NCBI GenBank assembly: GCA_035937795.1
Contig: DASZHO010000109.1
Coordinates: forward strand, 33,754 to 97,753
Direction: 5' to 3'
DNA from: JAMQPK01 sp035937795
GTDB taxonomy: Bacteria > Acidobacteriota > Vicinamibacteria > Vicinamibacterales > JAMQPK01
DNA length: 64,000 nucleotides
Below are positions 42,872-50,457 of this stretch, one piece after another. Positions within the stretch are counted from its first letter, which is position 1; each line of letters starts with the position of its first letter. The translations under genes and the position numbers were made by a program. A model generated the notes under the pieces. It searched no databases, was not told the origin of the DNA, and was given only the letters and a program-made list of their open reading frames with translations.

Positions 42872-43879
42872 TTACTGCTTGACGAACTTCTCCACGACCC
42901 CGCTGAGTTGAGCGATATACACGTCACCGCTAGGGGCGACGGCTACTCCATGGCCGCCGGCGGTGGTGCCACCCAGTCTTCCCAGGATTTTGCCATCCAG
43001 ATCGCGCAGGACGCCGCCGGTCCAGATGTGCTGGTCTCTGGTCATCGCCAGACCGGAGACTCCTCCGGTTCCCGTCCACTGATTCAGAAATTTACCGTTG
43101 GCGTCGAACACCTCGATGCGCTGGTTGTCCCTGTCCGTGACGTAGACCTTGCCCTGTGCGTCGACCACCACATTGTGGGGTAATCCGAATTCCCCAGGCC
43201 CCGTTCCGCGGCTGCCCCATTGCAGAAGGAATTTGCCGTCGCGTGTGTACTTCACCACTCTGGCGCCGCCGTAGCCGTCTGTCACATAGATGTCGCCGTT
43301 GGCGGCGAACGCGACATCGGTCGGCAGGTTGAACGCCGTGGCGCCTGTACCGGAGACGCCCTTGGTGCCGAGCCGCATGATCTCCTTCCCATCCGGATTC
43401 ATCTTGTAGATGACGTAGCCGGGCGCGTCGATCGCCCAGATATTCCCCTGCGAATCGACACGCACCGAGTGAGCGCCGCAAGAGTCGCACCCTGCCGGGC
43501 CGTACACCGCCGAGTAGTGCGACTTGTCTGCCGTCCAATCCATCTGAGGAATCGCCGCAACCTTTCCCTCGCTGAACATGCCGTCGCCCCACGAGCGGAT
43601 CAGCTTTCCGTTGCTCTCGAATTCCAGGATCGGGTGCGCGCCGCGGTGGAGAACGAGGATGGTGCCGCGTGAGGTGACCGCCACCGATGAGACCTGGATG
43701 AAATTCCAGGGGGCAGGGAAACCGGCAGCGCTGTTGAGGGGAGTCGGCCACTCCACCATCTTGTACGGCAGATCGGGCCCGGCGGCGCCCGCGGCGCGGC
43801 CCTGGCTGCCGTTGACCTGCTGGGAGAGCGCGACGCCGGCCAGGCCGAGGACGAGCAAGCAGAGATGGCTGAACCGCAT
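42872..43879 (-). CDS. Secreted NHL-repeat beta-propeller protein
   Basis: A 335-residue exported protein: signal peptide to ALSQQ (about 20) and a six-bladed NHL propeller (SVAVTSRGTILVLHRG, SVRVDSQGNIWAIDA, DVAFAANGDIYVTDGYGG, NVVVDAQGKVYVTDRDNQRIEVFD). The layout resembles the peptidylglycine alpha-amidating lyase family. CDSCGAH is not a heme motif, because the His is displaced by one residue. It is the last gene of the minus-strand unit receptor 4 - esterase - propeller, starting nine bases after the esterase. Confidence 0.82.
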   Translation of the reverse strand: MRFSHLCLLVLGLAGVALSQQVNGSQGRAAGAAGPDLPYKMVEWPTPLNSAAGFPAPWNFIQVSSVAVTSRGTILVLHRGAHPILEFESNGKLIRSWGDGMFSEGKVAAIPQMDWTADKSHYSAVYGPAGCDSCGAHSVRVDSQGNIWAIDAPGYVIYKMNPDGKEIMRLGTKGVSGTGATAFNLPTDVAFAANGDIYVTDGYGGARVVKYTRDGKFLLQWGSRGTGPGEFGLPHNVVVDAQGKVYVTDRDNQRIEVFDANGKFLNQWTGTGGVSGLAMTRDQHIWTGGVLRDLDGKILGRLGGTTAGGHGVAVAPSGDVYIAQLSGVVEKFVKQ

Positions 43880-43888
43880 GGTGAGCTC

Positions 43889-45682
43889 CTATCGGGTTGA
43901 ATTGCGCAGCAGCGCGGCGATTTCGCGCGCGCTCAGCTTCGTGCGCTTGATGTTTGTCAGCATGAATCGGTCGCCGGCGTTGTGAATGACGATCCGATCG
44001 CCGGCCAGCCTCGCGGCGGTCGTGAAATCGCCGGCCCGCCGCAGACCTGGAACGTAGAACCGTTCAAGGAAGTCCGTGTCGCCGGAGGTGTCGAACGTGC
44101 CTACGTCGAGGACGGCGATTCGAACCGGCGCGATGGCGGCGGCGAAGAGGCCGGCCAGCGCCGCGTCGCCGCTCGCAACGAGCGCCGCGTCAGGATGCGC
44201 GCGCATTTCCGCGACGATATCGGCCACGCGCTGGCTGGCGGCCGTACGGTTGTACGTGTCGAAGTGGCGGATCTTCGATGCGGCGTCCGCATCGAACGGT
44301 GTGAATTCGATCGGTTGGAGCGAGAACCCGGCCGATCGGAGCTCTCGTTCCAGTCCCGCGTCGTCGGCTGCGAAGAGCACCGTGGGGACGCGGCCCTGCA
44401 TTGTCTGGCGGGTCTGGCGGGTCTGGCGGGTCTGGCCGGCCTGGCGCGGCGGCTCCTCGGTCACCTGGCCGAAGCCGAGCGCATGATCGAGCGCCCGGCC
44501 GAGTGTCTCCAGCGGGGTAGTGGATAGTTGGCGCTTCGCATTGTCTATCCAGGCGCTCGTCAACTGTGCGGCGGTGATCGCTTCGGGCGGAAGCGGGCGC
44601 TGATAGAACACGAGAACGTCCGGCGGCGCATCGGCGGTGAAAGGTCGCTCGGGTCGCCGGACGTCAGCGGGCGCGTGCTGCAGCCACCGGGCCATCCACG
44701 CGTACATCGCTTCACGCGAATCGCGGTTGAAGTTGTGCTCCGCCTCGAAGCGCACGCCGAATACGCGATTTCCTGCGTCAAGCAGCGAGTACAGCGATCG
44801 GACGGCAGGATACTCGCTTTCCATTGTGTTCGCGGTCCAGTCTCCGGTAGCCGACACCATCAGCAGCGGCCGCGGCGCAATCGTCGCCGCAATCTCGACG
44901 TTGTTGGTGTCCAGCCGCAACCCTGGAGGGTTTTCACAGAGGTCGCCGCCCTGCATGTGCAGCGAGATCATGTTGACCGGCGCGGCAACCGCCACGCGAT
45001 CGTCGGCCGCGGCCAGCAGGAATGTCTGCGTTCCGCCGCCGGACTCGCCGGTCACACCGAGCGCATCGCGGCGCACATAGGGGAGCGTTTCGAGGAAATC
45101 CAGTCCACGAATGGAGTTCCACAGCTGCAGGCCGGCAACGCTCAGGCCCCACAGGCTCTCCCGCGGACCGCCGAACGTGTGTGGGAGCTGACGGCTGTCG
45201 TTGTAGCCGATCATGTCGTAGGTGAACACGACGAAGCCTTGGCGCGCGAGGTTGATCGCGCGTCCCGGCACGGAGACGACCGGTGTGTTTTCCAGGCGGC
45301 CGTAGGGCCAATGTCCGTGTGGCGACAGGATGGCCGGAAACGGTCCGTTCCCGATTGGACGGTACAGATTGCCCGCGACGAAGAATCCCGGGAGGCTCTC
45401 GAAATAGACCTTCGAGACCGTGTAGTCCGGATGCTGGACCTCGCCGAAGATCACCGGCTTCAGCGGCGTGCGCTCCGGCATCGGCAGGAGGCCCGCGGAC
45501 TCCAGGACGTGCTCCCGCAGGTACGCGGCGCGCCGGTTCCAGTCATCGGGCGACGTAAAGTGCGGCGCCTCGAATGTGTCATCGAGCGACCGGTAAGGCG
45601 CGTGCTGGGCCGCCGCCGGCTGGGAGGACGCGATGATGAGCAGCGCGAACGCGGCCGATCGGGCTGTCAGATGGCGTGGCAT
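43889..45682 (-). CDS. Secreted alpha/beta hydrolase (acetylxylan-esterase-like) with RQT repeat
   Basis: A 597-residue exported hydrolase. Signal peptide to PAAAQ (about 26); core with oxyanion segment LSPHGHWPYG; nucleophile S214 in TGESGGGTQTF; probable Asp281 (ATGDWT) and His316 (EAEHNFNRD) complete the triad. The first half resembles acetylxylan or glucuronoyl esterase-like enzymes. The C-terminal part (about 430-597) is a second alpha/beta domain without an obvious active site. They are joined by a linker containing QTRQTRQTRQT, encoded by 9-bp tandem repeats at 44404-44448. Its position directly downstream of receptor 4 suggests removal of ester decorations from a carbohydrate. Confidence 0.82.
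   Translation of the reverse strand: MPRHLTARSAAFALLIIASSQPAAAQHAPYRSLDDTFEAPHFTSPDDWNRRAAYLREHVLESAGLLPMPERTPLKPVIFGEVQHPDYTVSKVYFESLPGFFVAGNLYRPIGNGPFPAILSPHGHWPYGRLENTPVVSVPGRAINLARQGFVVFTYDMIGYNDSRQLPHTFGGPRESLWGLSVAGLQLWNSIRGLDFLETLPYVRRDALGVTGESGGGTQTFLLAAADDRVAVAAPVNMISLHMQGGDLCENPPGLRLDTNNVEIAATIAPRPLLMVSATGDWTANTMESEYPAVRSLYSLLDAGNRVFGVRFEAEHNFNRDSREAMYAWMARWLQHAPADVRRPERPFTADAPPDVLVFYQRPLPPEAITAAQLTSAWIDNAKRQLSTTPLETLGRALDHALGFGQVTEEPPRQAGQTRQTRQTRQTMQGRVPTVLFAADDAGLERELRSAGFSLQPIEFTPFDADAASKIRHFDTYNRTAASQRVADIVAEMRAHPDAALVASGDAALAGLFAAAIAPVRIAVLDVGTFDTSGDTDFLERFYVPGLRRAGDFTTAARLAGDRIVIHNAGDRFMLTNIKRTKLSAREIAALLRNSTR
44404..44448 (-). repeat. Five 9-bp tandem units inside the esterase gene
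   Basis: On the plus strand: tctggcggg three times, tctggccgg, cctggcgcg. In the coding (minus) direction they specify repeating RQT triplets. The core CTGGCNGG is close to the CTTGCAGGC units in the SDR gene at 2058-2120. Confidence 0.85.
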
Positions 45683-45705
45683 GTTATCGAGCTCAGGGCC
45701 CGTTC

Positions 45706-48648
45706 TCAGAAGCTGTATTTCGCGCCGAACCGCGCCACGCGCGCCGGCAGAATGCCGCCTTCGGCGGCGTTCACGCTCGCGCCCGACACGCCGTAATATC
45801 CGAACGTCGGCCCCGAGACGTACGTGATGGTCGTCGGCGCGCTCGAGTTCAGCAGATTGAAGAGATCGAAGTCGATTTCGAACCGCTGGCCGCCCCCCAG
45901 CGAGAACTGTTTGCTACCACGCAGGTCCACGATGTTGATGGTCGGGCCCTTCTGCGCTCCGAACGGCTGGAGATTCACCGTCACGGTGCTGAGTTGCTTC
46001 AACGAGGGACCTCCATTGGGGTCCGCGGCCCTGAAGACGTTGGTGCGCTGCCCCTGGAACCCGACCTTGCTCTGGAGGTAGGCGCCGAACTGCACGTCCC
46101 ACGGCAGCCGGTAGCTGGCGCTCACGTTGCCGGCCCACGACCAGCTCTGATCCAGCGGGAAGGAGTCGTTGTTCGGATTGTCCGGAATCAGCGTGAGCCA
46201 TTTGTGATGCCGGGTCATCCAGAACGAGGCCATCCCGAACCACCGGCCCGACGCCCGCTTCGTCACCGTGAACTCGGCTGACTGATACCAGTCGGTTCTT
46301 GCGCTGTTCTGCAGCTGGTTGGCGACAAACGCCGCGCCACGATACGCGGGGTCGTAGTCGTAAATCGTGACGATCCCGCCATCGTCCGCGGTGCCTACTA
46401 CGCCGTCCGGCCCCGGATCGCGGCGCTGCAACGGAATGTCGTAGGCGCTCCGCGGGCGCAGCACGTTGGTGCTGGCGAACTGATCGCGGAAGTTCTTGAA
46501 GACGTAGAGCGTGCGGAAACCGAGGTTCTTCATCAGCTCGTGCTCGAAACCCACCGTCGCTTCGGTGGTCATCGGCTGCCGCAGATTCGGGTTCTGGATG
46601 TTGTTGCTCGCGCCGGTGATGCTGAGGAAATCTCCGCCGTTCAGATCCAGATTCACGTCGCCTGGCGTGTAGTCGCCCTTTCCGCTGGGGTCGGTCCAGC
46701 GGAAAATCGCCGTTGTTGGCGAATTAGGGTTGTATCGGCTCGCAAAGCCGCTGTCGAGTCCAGCGTTGTAGCGTCCGATGCTCGTCTTCACGACGGTCTT
46801 GGGGCCGAGGCTCCACGCGAGACCGAACCGCGGAACGGTGCTGCGCCACGTCAGGATGTCCTGGGCGGCGTACGTTCCGGCTGGGAAGAGCGTCGGAAAC
46901 TCCAGGCTCGCCGTTCTCGACTGCTTGGGCAGGTACGCATGCTGCTGTTCGTAGCGGACTCCCAAATTGGCCGTGAGACTGTCGGTGATCCGCCAGGTAT
47001 CCTTCAAGTAGCCCGCATAATGCGTGGCCCATTGAGTAGGAAACACAGTGCTGGTGATGTCGATTTCGACCGGCTGATGCGACACGCCGCCGACCTTGTC
47101 ATACACGAGGACATAGTCGCCGGCGGGCGAATGTTCCTGCGACGTCCCGTTTCTCTCCCAGTACAGCGTCGAGCCGACTTTCAGCTCGTGATGTCCGCCG
47201 AGAAAATTCTCCGGGAAGAAGCTGACCCCGCCGTCGGTCTGCCAGCGGTCGCTGTACCCTTTGCTGTTGTGTTCGCTGGCGCCGGTGTGCAACCCCGTCT
47301 CCCGATCGAGCTTGCTTGGATTTCCCGGCACCGCATAGGGAGTACGCGCCACCGAGTAGTCCGATCGGTTGCCGCCGTAACCGGCCGACACGTCGGCAAC
47401 AATCCGGCTCGTGATGCTGCTCTGAATCTCGCCCTTGTAGATCCCGCCTGGATTTCTGTAATCGGTCGTCGACTCGAGCGGCCGGAAGCGTTCGGCGTCC
47501 CTCTGGGGCTGGTATTTCAACATCGGTGACCACACCATGATCAAACGGTTCTTCTGCGTGGCCTGGTAGGAGAGCTTCAGGGCCTCTGACGTGAGGTTGT
47601 TCTCGTAAGCGGCTGACGGCTCGTTTCCGGTCAGTGGCTTGCCCGCCGGGTCCGATACGAACCCGAGGATCCCGCCGACCCGCTTCTGCTTGCTCGCGGC
47701 GACGTAGAACCACAGCTTGTCCTTGACGATGCGCCCGCCGAGATCGCCGGCAGCATCGTAGTAGTACCGCAGCGGCGGTGTCTGGGTGAGGTTCTGCGCT
47801 CGCAATCGTTCCGTATAGTTGCTGCTCTGAAGCTCGGGCCGCTGGCCGGCGCTGCTGTATGAACCATGGAACTGGTTGGAGCCTGATTTGAGCACCGATA
47901 CCATCGAGATGCCTGGCGTCGACACTTCGGCGTCGTTGCCCGATGTCTTGATCTGAATCTCTTCGAACGCGAACGTCGAGTAGTACACGCCGGAACTGGG
48001 ACCGACGCTGATGTTCATTCCTTCGACGTCCATCCTGGCTGTGGCGGTCACGCCGTAGTTCTGAATATCGTTGCGGGTGGCGAGGCTGCTATCGCCCACG
48101 TCGGGCGCGCCTGCAGTCGTCACTCCGGGCGTCATCGCGAACAAGTGCTGATAGCCGCGGCCGGTCGGTACTGCTTCGAGCGTATCGAGCGTGATGTTGA
48201 CGCTCGTGGTCGTCGTTGTCTGGTCCACCACCGGACTGGCGCCGCTGACCGTCACCGATTCCTCGAGTCCGCCGATTGTCATCGTCACGTCGACGCGGGC
48301 CACGAACCCGACGGGGATCCGCAGCTCATCGCGAACGAACGTCTTGAAGCCCGACAGCTCGAACGTCACCTTGTAGGTCCCGACCGGAAGCTCTCCGAAA
48401 CGATAGCTGCCGTCGGGGCCGGTCACGGTGGTTTCACGGGCGACCTGCAGCGCAGGGCTGGTGAGCGTGGCCGTCACACCGGGAAGCGTCGCGCCCGACT
48501 CATCGGTCACCGTTCCATGGATGGTGCCCGACGAAGCGCCCTGGGCCGAGGCGGAGACCGCGCTCGTGCACACGAATACGAAGACGGCGGCCGCCGTCCA
48601 GAGAAACGCGCCCGACCGCAGCCAGGCATTATGGATGTACTCGTTCAT
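45706..48648 (-). CDS. TonB-dependent receptor with carboxypeptidase-regulatory-like domain (receptor 4)
   Basis: A 980-residue outer-membrane receptor. Signal peptide MNEYIHNAWLR to SASAQ (about 36), Ig-like domain (GATLPGVTATLTSP, YRFGELPVGTYKV), VTVSGASPVVDQ hinge, plug with EAVPTGRGYQHLFAMTPGV and VEGMNISVG, barrel ending FGAKYSF. The start at 48648 has AGGAG about seven bases upstream; an earlier ATG at 48690 is possible but gives a worse signal peptide. The plug is of a different subtype from receptors 1-3. It heads the unit with the esterase and NHL propeller, so an esterified carbohydrate is a reasonable ligand guess. Confidence 0.9.
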   Translation of the reverse strand: MNEYIHNAWLRSGAFLWTAAAVFVFVCTSAVSASAQGASSGTIHGTVTDESGATLPGVTATLTSPALQVARETTVTGPDGSYRFGELPVGTYKVTFELSGFKTFVRDELRIPVGFVARVDVTMTIGGLEESVTVSGASPVVDQTTTTTSVNITLDTLEAVPTGRGYQHLFAMTPGVTTAGAPDVGDSSLATRNDIQNYGVTATARMDVEGMNISVGPSSGVYYSTFAFEEIQIKTSGNDAEVSTPGISMVSVLKSGSNQFHGSYSSAGQRPELQSSNYTERLRAQNLTQTPPLRYYYDAAGDLGGRIVKDKLWFYVAASKQKRVGGILGFVSDPAGKPLTGNEPSAAYENNLTSEALKLSYQATQKNRLIMVWSPMLKYQPQRDAERFRPLESTTDYRNPGGIYKGEIQSSITSRIVADVSAGYGGNRSDYSVARTPYAVPGNPSKLDRETGLHTGASEHNSKGYSDRWQTDGGVSFFPENFLGGHHELKVGSTLYWERNGTSQEHSPAGDYVLVYDKVGGVSHQPVEIDITSTVFPTQWATHYAGYLKDTWRITDSLTANLGVRYEQQHAYLPKQSRTASLEFPTLFPAGTYAAQDILTWRSTVPRFGLAWSLGPKTVVKTSIGRYNAGLDSGFASRYNPNSPTTAIFRWTDPSGKGDYTPGDVNLDLNGGDFLSITGASNNIQNPNLRQPMTTEATVGFEHELMKNLGFRTLYVFKNFRDQFASTNVLRPRSAYDIPLQRRDPGPDGVVGTADDGGIVTIYDYDPAYRGAAFVANQLQNSARTDWYQSAEFTVTKRASGRWFGMASFWMTRHHKWLTLIPDNPNNDSFPLDQSWSWAGNVSASYRLPWDVQFGAYLQSKVGFQGQRTNVFRAADPNGGPSLKQLSTVTVNLQPFGAQKGPTINIVDLRGSKQFSLGGGQRFEIDFDLFNLLNSSAPTTITYVSGPTFGYYGVSGASVNAAEGGILPARVARFGAKYSF

Positions 48649-48721
48649 CACGCTCTCCTGCGGGACGCCGGCGCCAAATCGACGGCGCAATCCGGCGCGA
48701 CAATCTGTGCGGATGCGCCGG

Positions 48722-48751
48722 ATGCTACCCGATCCGTCCTATGGGTTCCAA
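48722..48751 (-). promoter_or_regulatory. Sigma70-like promoter for receptor 4
   Basis: On the minus strand TTGGAA (48751-48746) and TAGCAT (48727-48722) are 18 bases apart, four of six matches each. The predicted leader is about 67 bases. Confidence 0.4.
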
Positions 48752-48831
48752 CTGTTTTCGATGGTGTCATCGTCGTTCGCTGGGGGGCAGGCCGGTCAAA
48801 AACCCCGATCCCGGCGTCCGATCGGTGTCTA

Positions 48832-50373
48832 ATGAAGGAGATGCGGCAAACCATTACTGCGACGGCGGTCCTGGCCATGCTGTCCTTGCCGTCCGCCGGA
48901 ATTGCGCAGGGTCCTCAGACCGCAAATGCCCTGAGCCTGACCCTCCGCACCGCCGGTGACCGTCGCGAATTCAGGCCCGGCGAGACGATTCCGATCGAGC
49001 TCGAATTCAACAGCCCGGTTCCAGGACGGTTCTTCGTCCGCTCGTCAACCTACGATTACAGCGGACGGTTGACCATAGACGAGTATCGCATCGAGCCCAA
49101 CGACCTGGTCACCGATCCGATGCTCGACTATTTTGCCGCAAGTCGCGGATTTGTCGGCGGCGGCGCGTCCACGAATCTGCCAATCGATAAACCAGTCATT
49201 GTCAGACTCGCACTGAATGAATGGTTCCGATTCGAGCGGCCAGGTACGTACACAGTCTCGCTGAGATCGAGCCGGGTCACCGACGGCGATCCGCGAGGAC
49301 CGGGCAGGCCGGCGGTAGTCCCCGTTGAATCGAACACGATTTCGTTTGCGGTCCTGCCTCCGGATCCCCAATGGGAGGCGAGCGAGGTTCGCCTCGCGTC
49401 GCAGATACTGAGCTCGCGTGCGTGGGACCCCTTTCGACGCGACGGCTGTCGGATCCTCAGGTTCCTTGCGACCGACGCGGCCGTCGACGAAATGATCAAA
49501 CGCTATGACGATGGACAGTGGGGCTGCGAGTTTGACCACATGATTGGGATGTTTGCCGCCGCGGATCGCGCCCGCACCGTTCGTCAGATGGAGGCCGGCC
49601 TTCGCACCAATCGTCCGCCTGTTTCTGAAAACTACCTTGAAACACTCGCGATTTTGTCGGTGTATCTGCAGCATCCGGAATTCGCGCCGGCGCAGACTCG
49701 AGTCGCGAAAGGCAACGAGCCTCGGTCTGGAGAATTGAGCCGGCACGAGGACCTGATCCAGGCGGCACAGGCTAAGTACGCGGCCATCGTGACGGCCGCA
49801 GATCCAGCCCCGACGTTTCTCGAATTGAGTCCGGAGCGTCAACTCCGGCTTCTTCGAGATGAGTGGCCACGCGTCAACACGCCAACCATGACGACGGTCT
49901 TGAGGCAGCTCGAGGAGGGCACAAGCTCGTCGTGGCCGTCGATCGCAGACGTTGCGCTGCGGCGCCTCTACGAGGTGGCGCCAGAACAGGCACGTCCGAT
50001 CATTCTTGGCGATATTCAAAGCCCACCGCAGGACGCGACGCTTGCGACTCTCGGTTTGCTTCCCGAACGGGAACTGCCCTGGCTCGACGAGGTGCTGCTC
50101 TCGAATGTCCAGTCGGCGGGAGTCGATGGTGCCGACAGCATCCATTCGGAACTGCTGCAGCGCTACGCGTCTGCACAAATCGCTCAACGGCTGCTCGTCT
50201 ATGTCGATTCGCGCATCGGTCGGATGGCGTGCCGGCAACAAGCCGCGTTGTTGGCGTATTTCCTGCGCACCGATGAAAGCCGCGGGCAGACTCTGCTGGA
50301 TCGCGCGCTCACATCGCGAAGCACGGGCTGCTCTCAAACCGTGTTGGCCGACGTTGCGCGTTACAAGAAGTAA
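48832..50373 (+). CDS. Secreted protein of unknown function
   Basis: A 513-residue exported protein that I do not recognise. Signal peptide MRQTITATAVLAML to IAQ, then a beta-sandwich-like region (about 30-170) with LSLTLRTAGDRREFRPGETIPIELEF (in part: FRPGETIPIELEF) and FERPGTYTVSL, which resembles an intermediate-type Ig domain. The remainder (about 175-513) is helical and HEAT-like (VRLASQILSSRAWDPF, RLLRDEWPRVNTPT, DVALRRLYEVAPEQARPIIL), consistent with alpha-solenoid repeats. Start: ATG 48832; AAGGAG immediately before an inner ATG at 48841 is too close to serve it. It is divergent from receptor 4. Confidence 0.68.
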   Translation: MKEMRQTITATAVLAMLSLPSAGIAQGPQTANALSLTLRTAGDRREFRPGETIPIELEFNSPVPGRFFVRSSTYDYSGRLTIDEYRIEPNDLVTDPMLDYFAASRGFVGGGASTNLPIDKPVIVRLALNEWFRFERPGTYTVSLRSSRVTDGDPRGPGRPAVVPVESNTISFAVLPPDPQWEASEVRLASQILSSRAWDPFRRDGCRILRFLATDAAVDEMIKRYDDGQWGCEFDHMIGMFAAADRARTVRQMEAGLRTNRPPVSENYLETLAILSVYLQHPEFAPAQTRVAKGNEPRSGELSRHEDLIQAAQAKYAAIVTAADPAPTFLELSPERQLRLLRDEWPRVNTPTMTTVLRQLEEGTSSSWPSIADVALRRLYEVAPEQARPIILGDIQSPPQDATLATLGLLPERELPWLDEVLLSNVQSAGVDGADSIHSELLQRYASAQIAQRLLVYVDSRIGRMACRQQAALLAYFLRTDESRGQTLLDRALTSRSTGCSQTVLADVARYKK

Positions 50374-50457
50374 AATACGTCCAGCCTCAGGTTTCTGGTT
50401 TTCAGTTACGTGAAGTAGGATAACGGTTTCGGTTGAACCAACAGGAGAAGAGTCCCA

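Noticed and set aside
43450..43500. Heme c motif CDSCGAH in the NHL protein
   Set aside because: The His is one residue too far from the second Cys for CxxCH.
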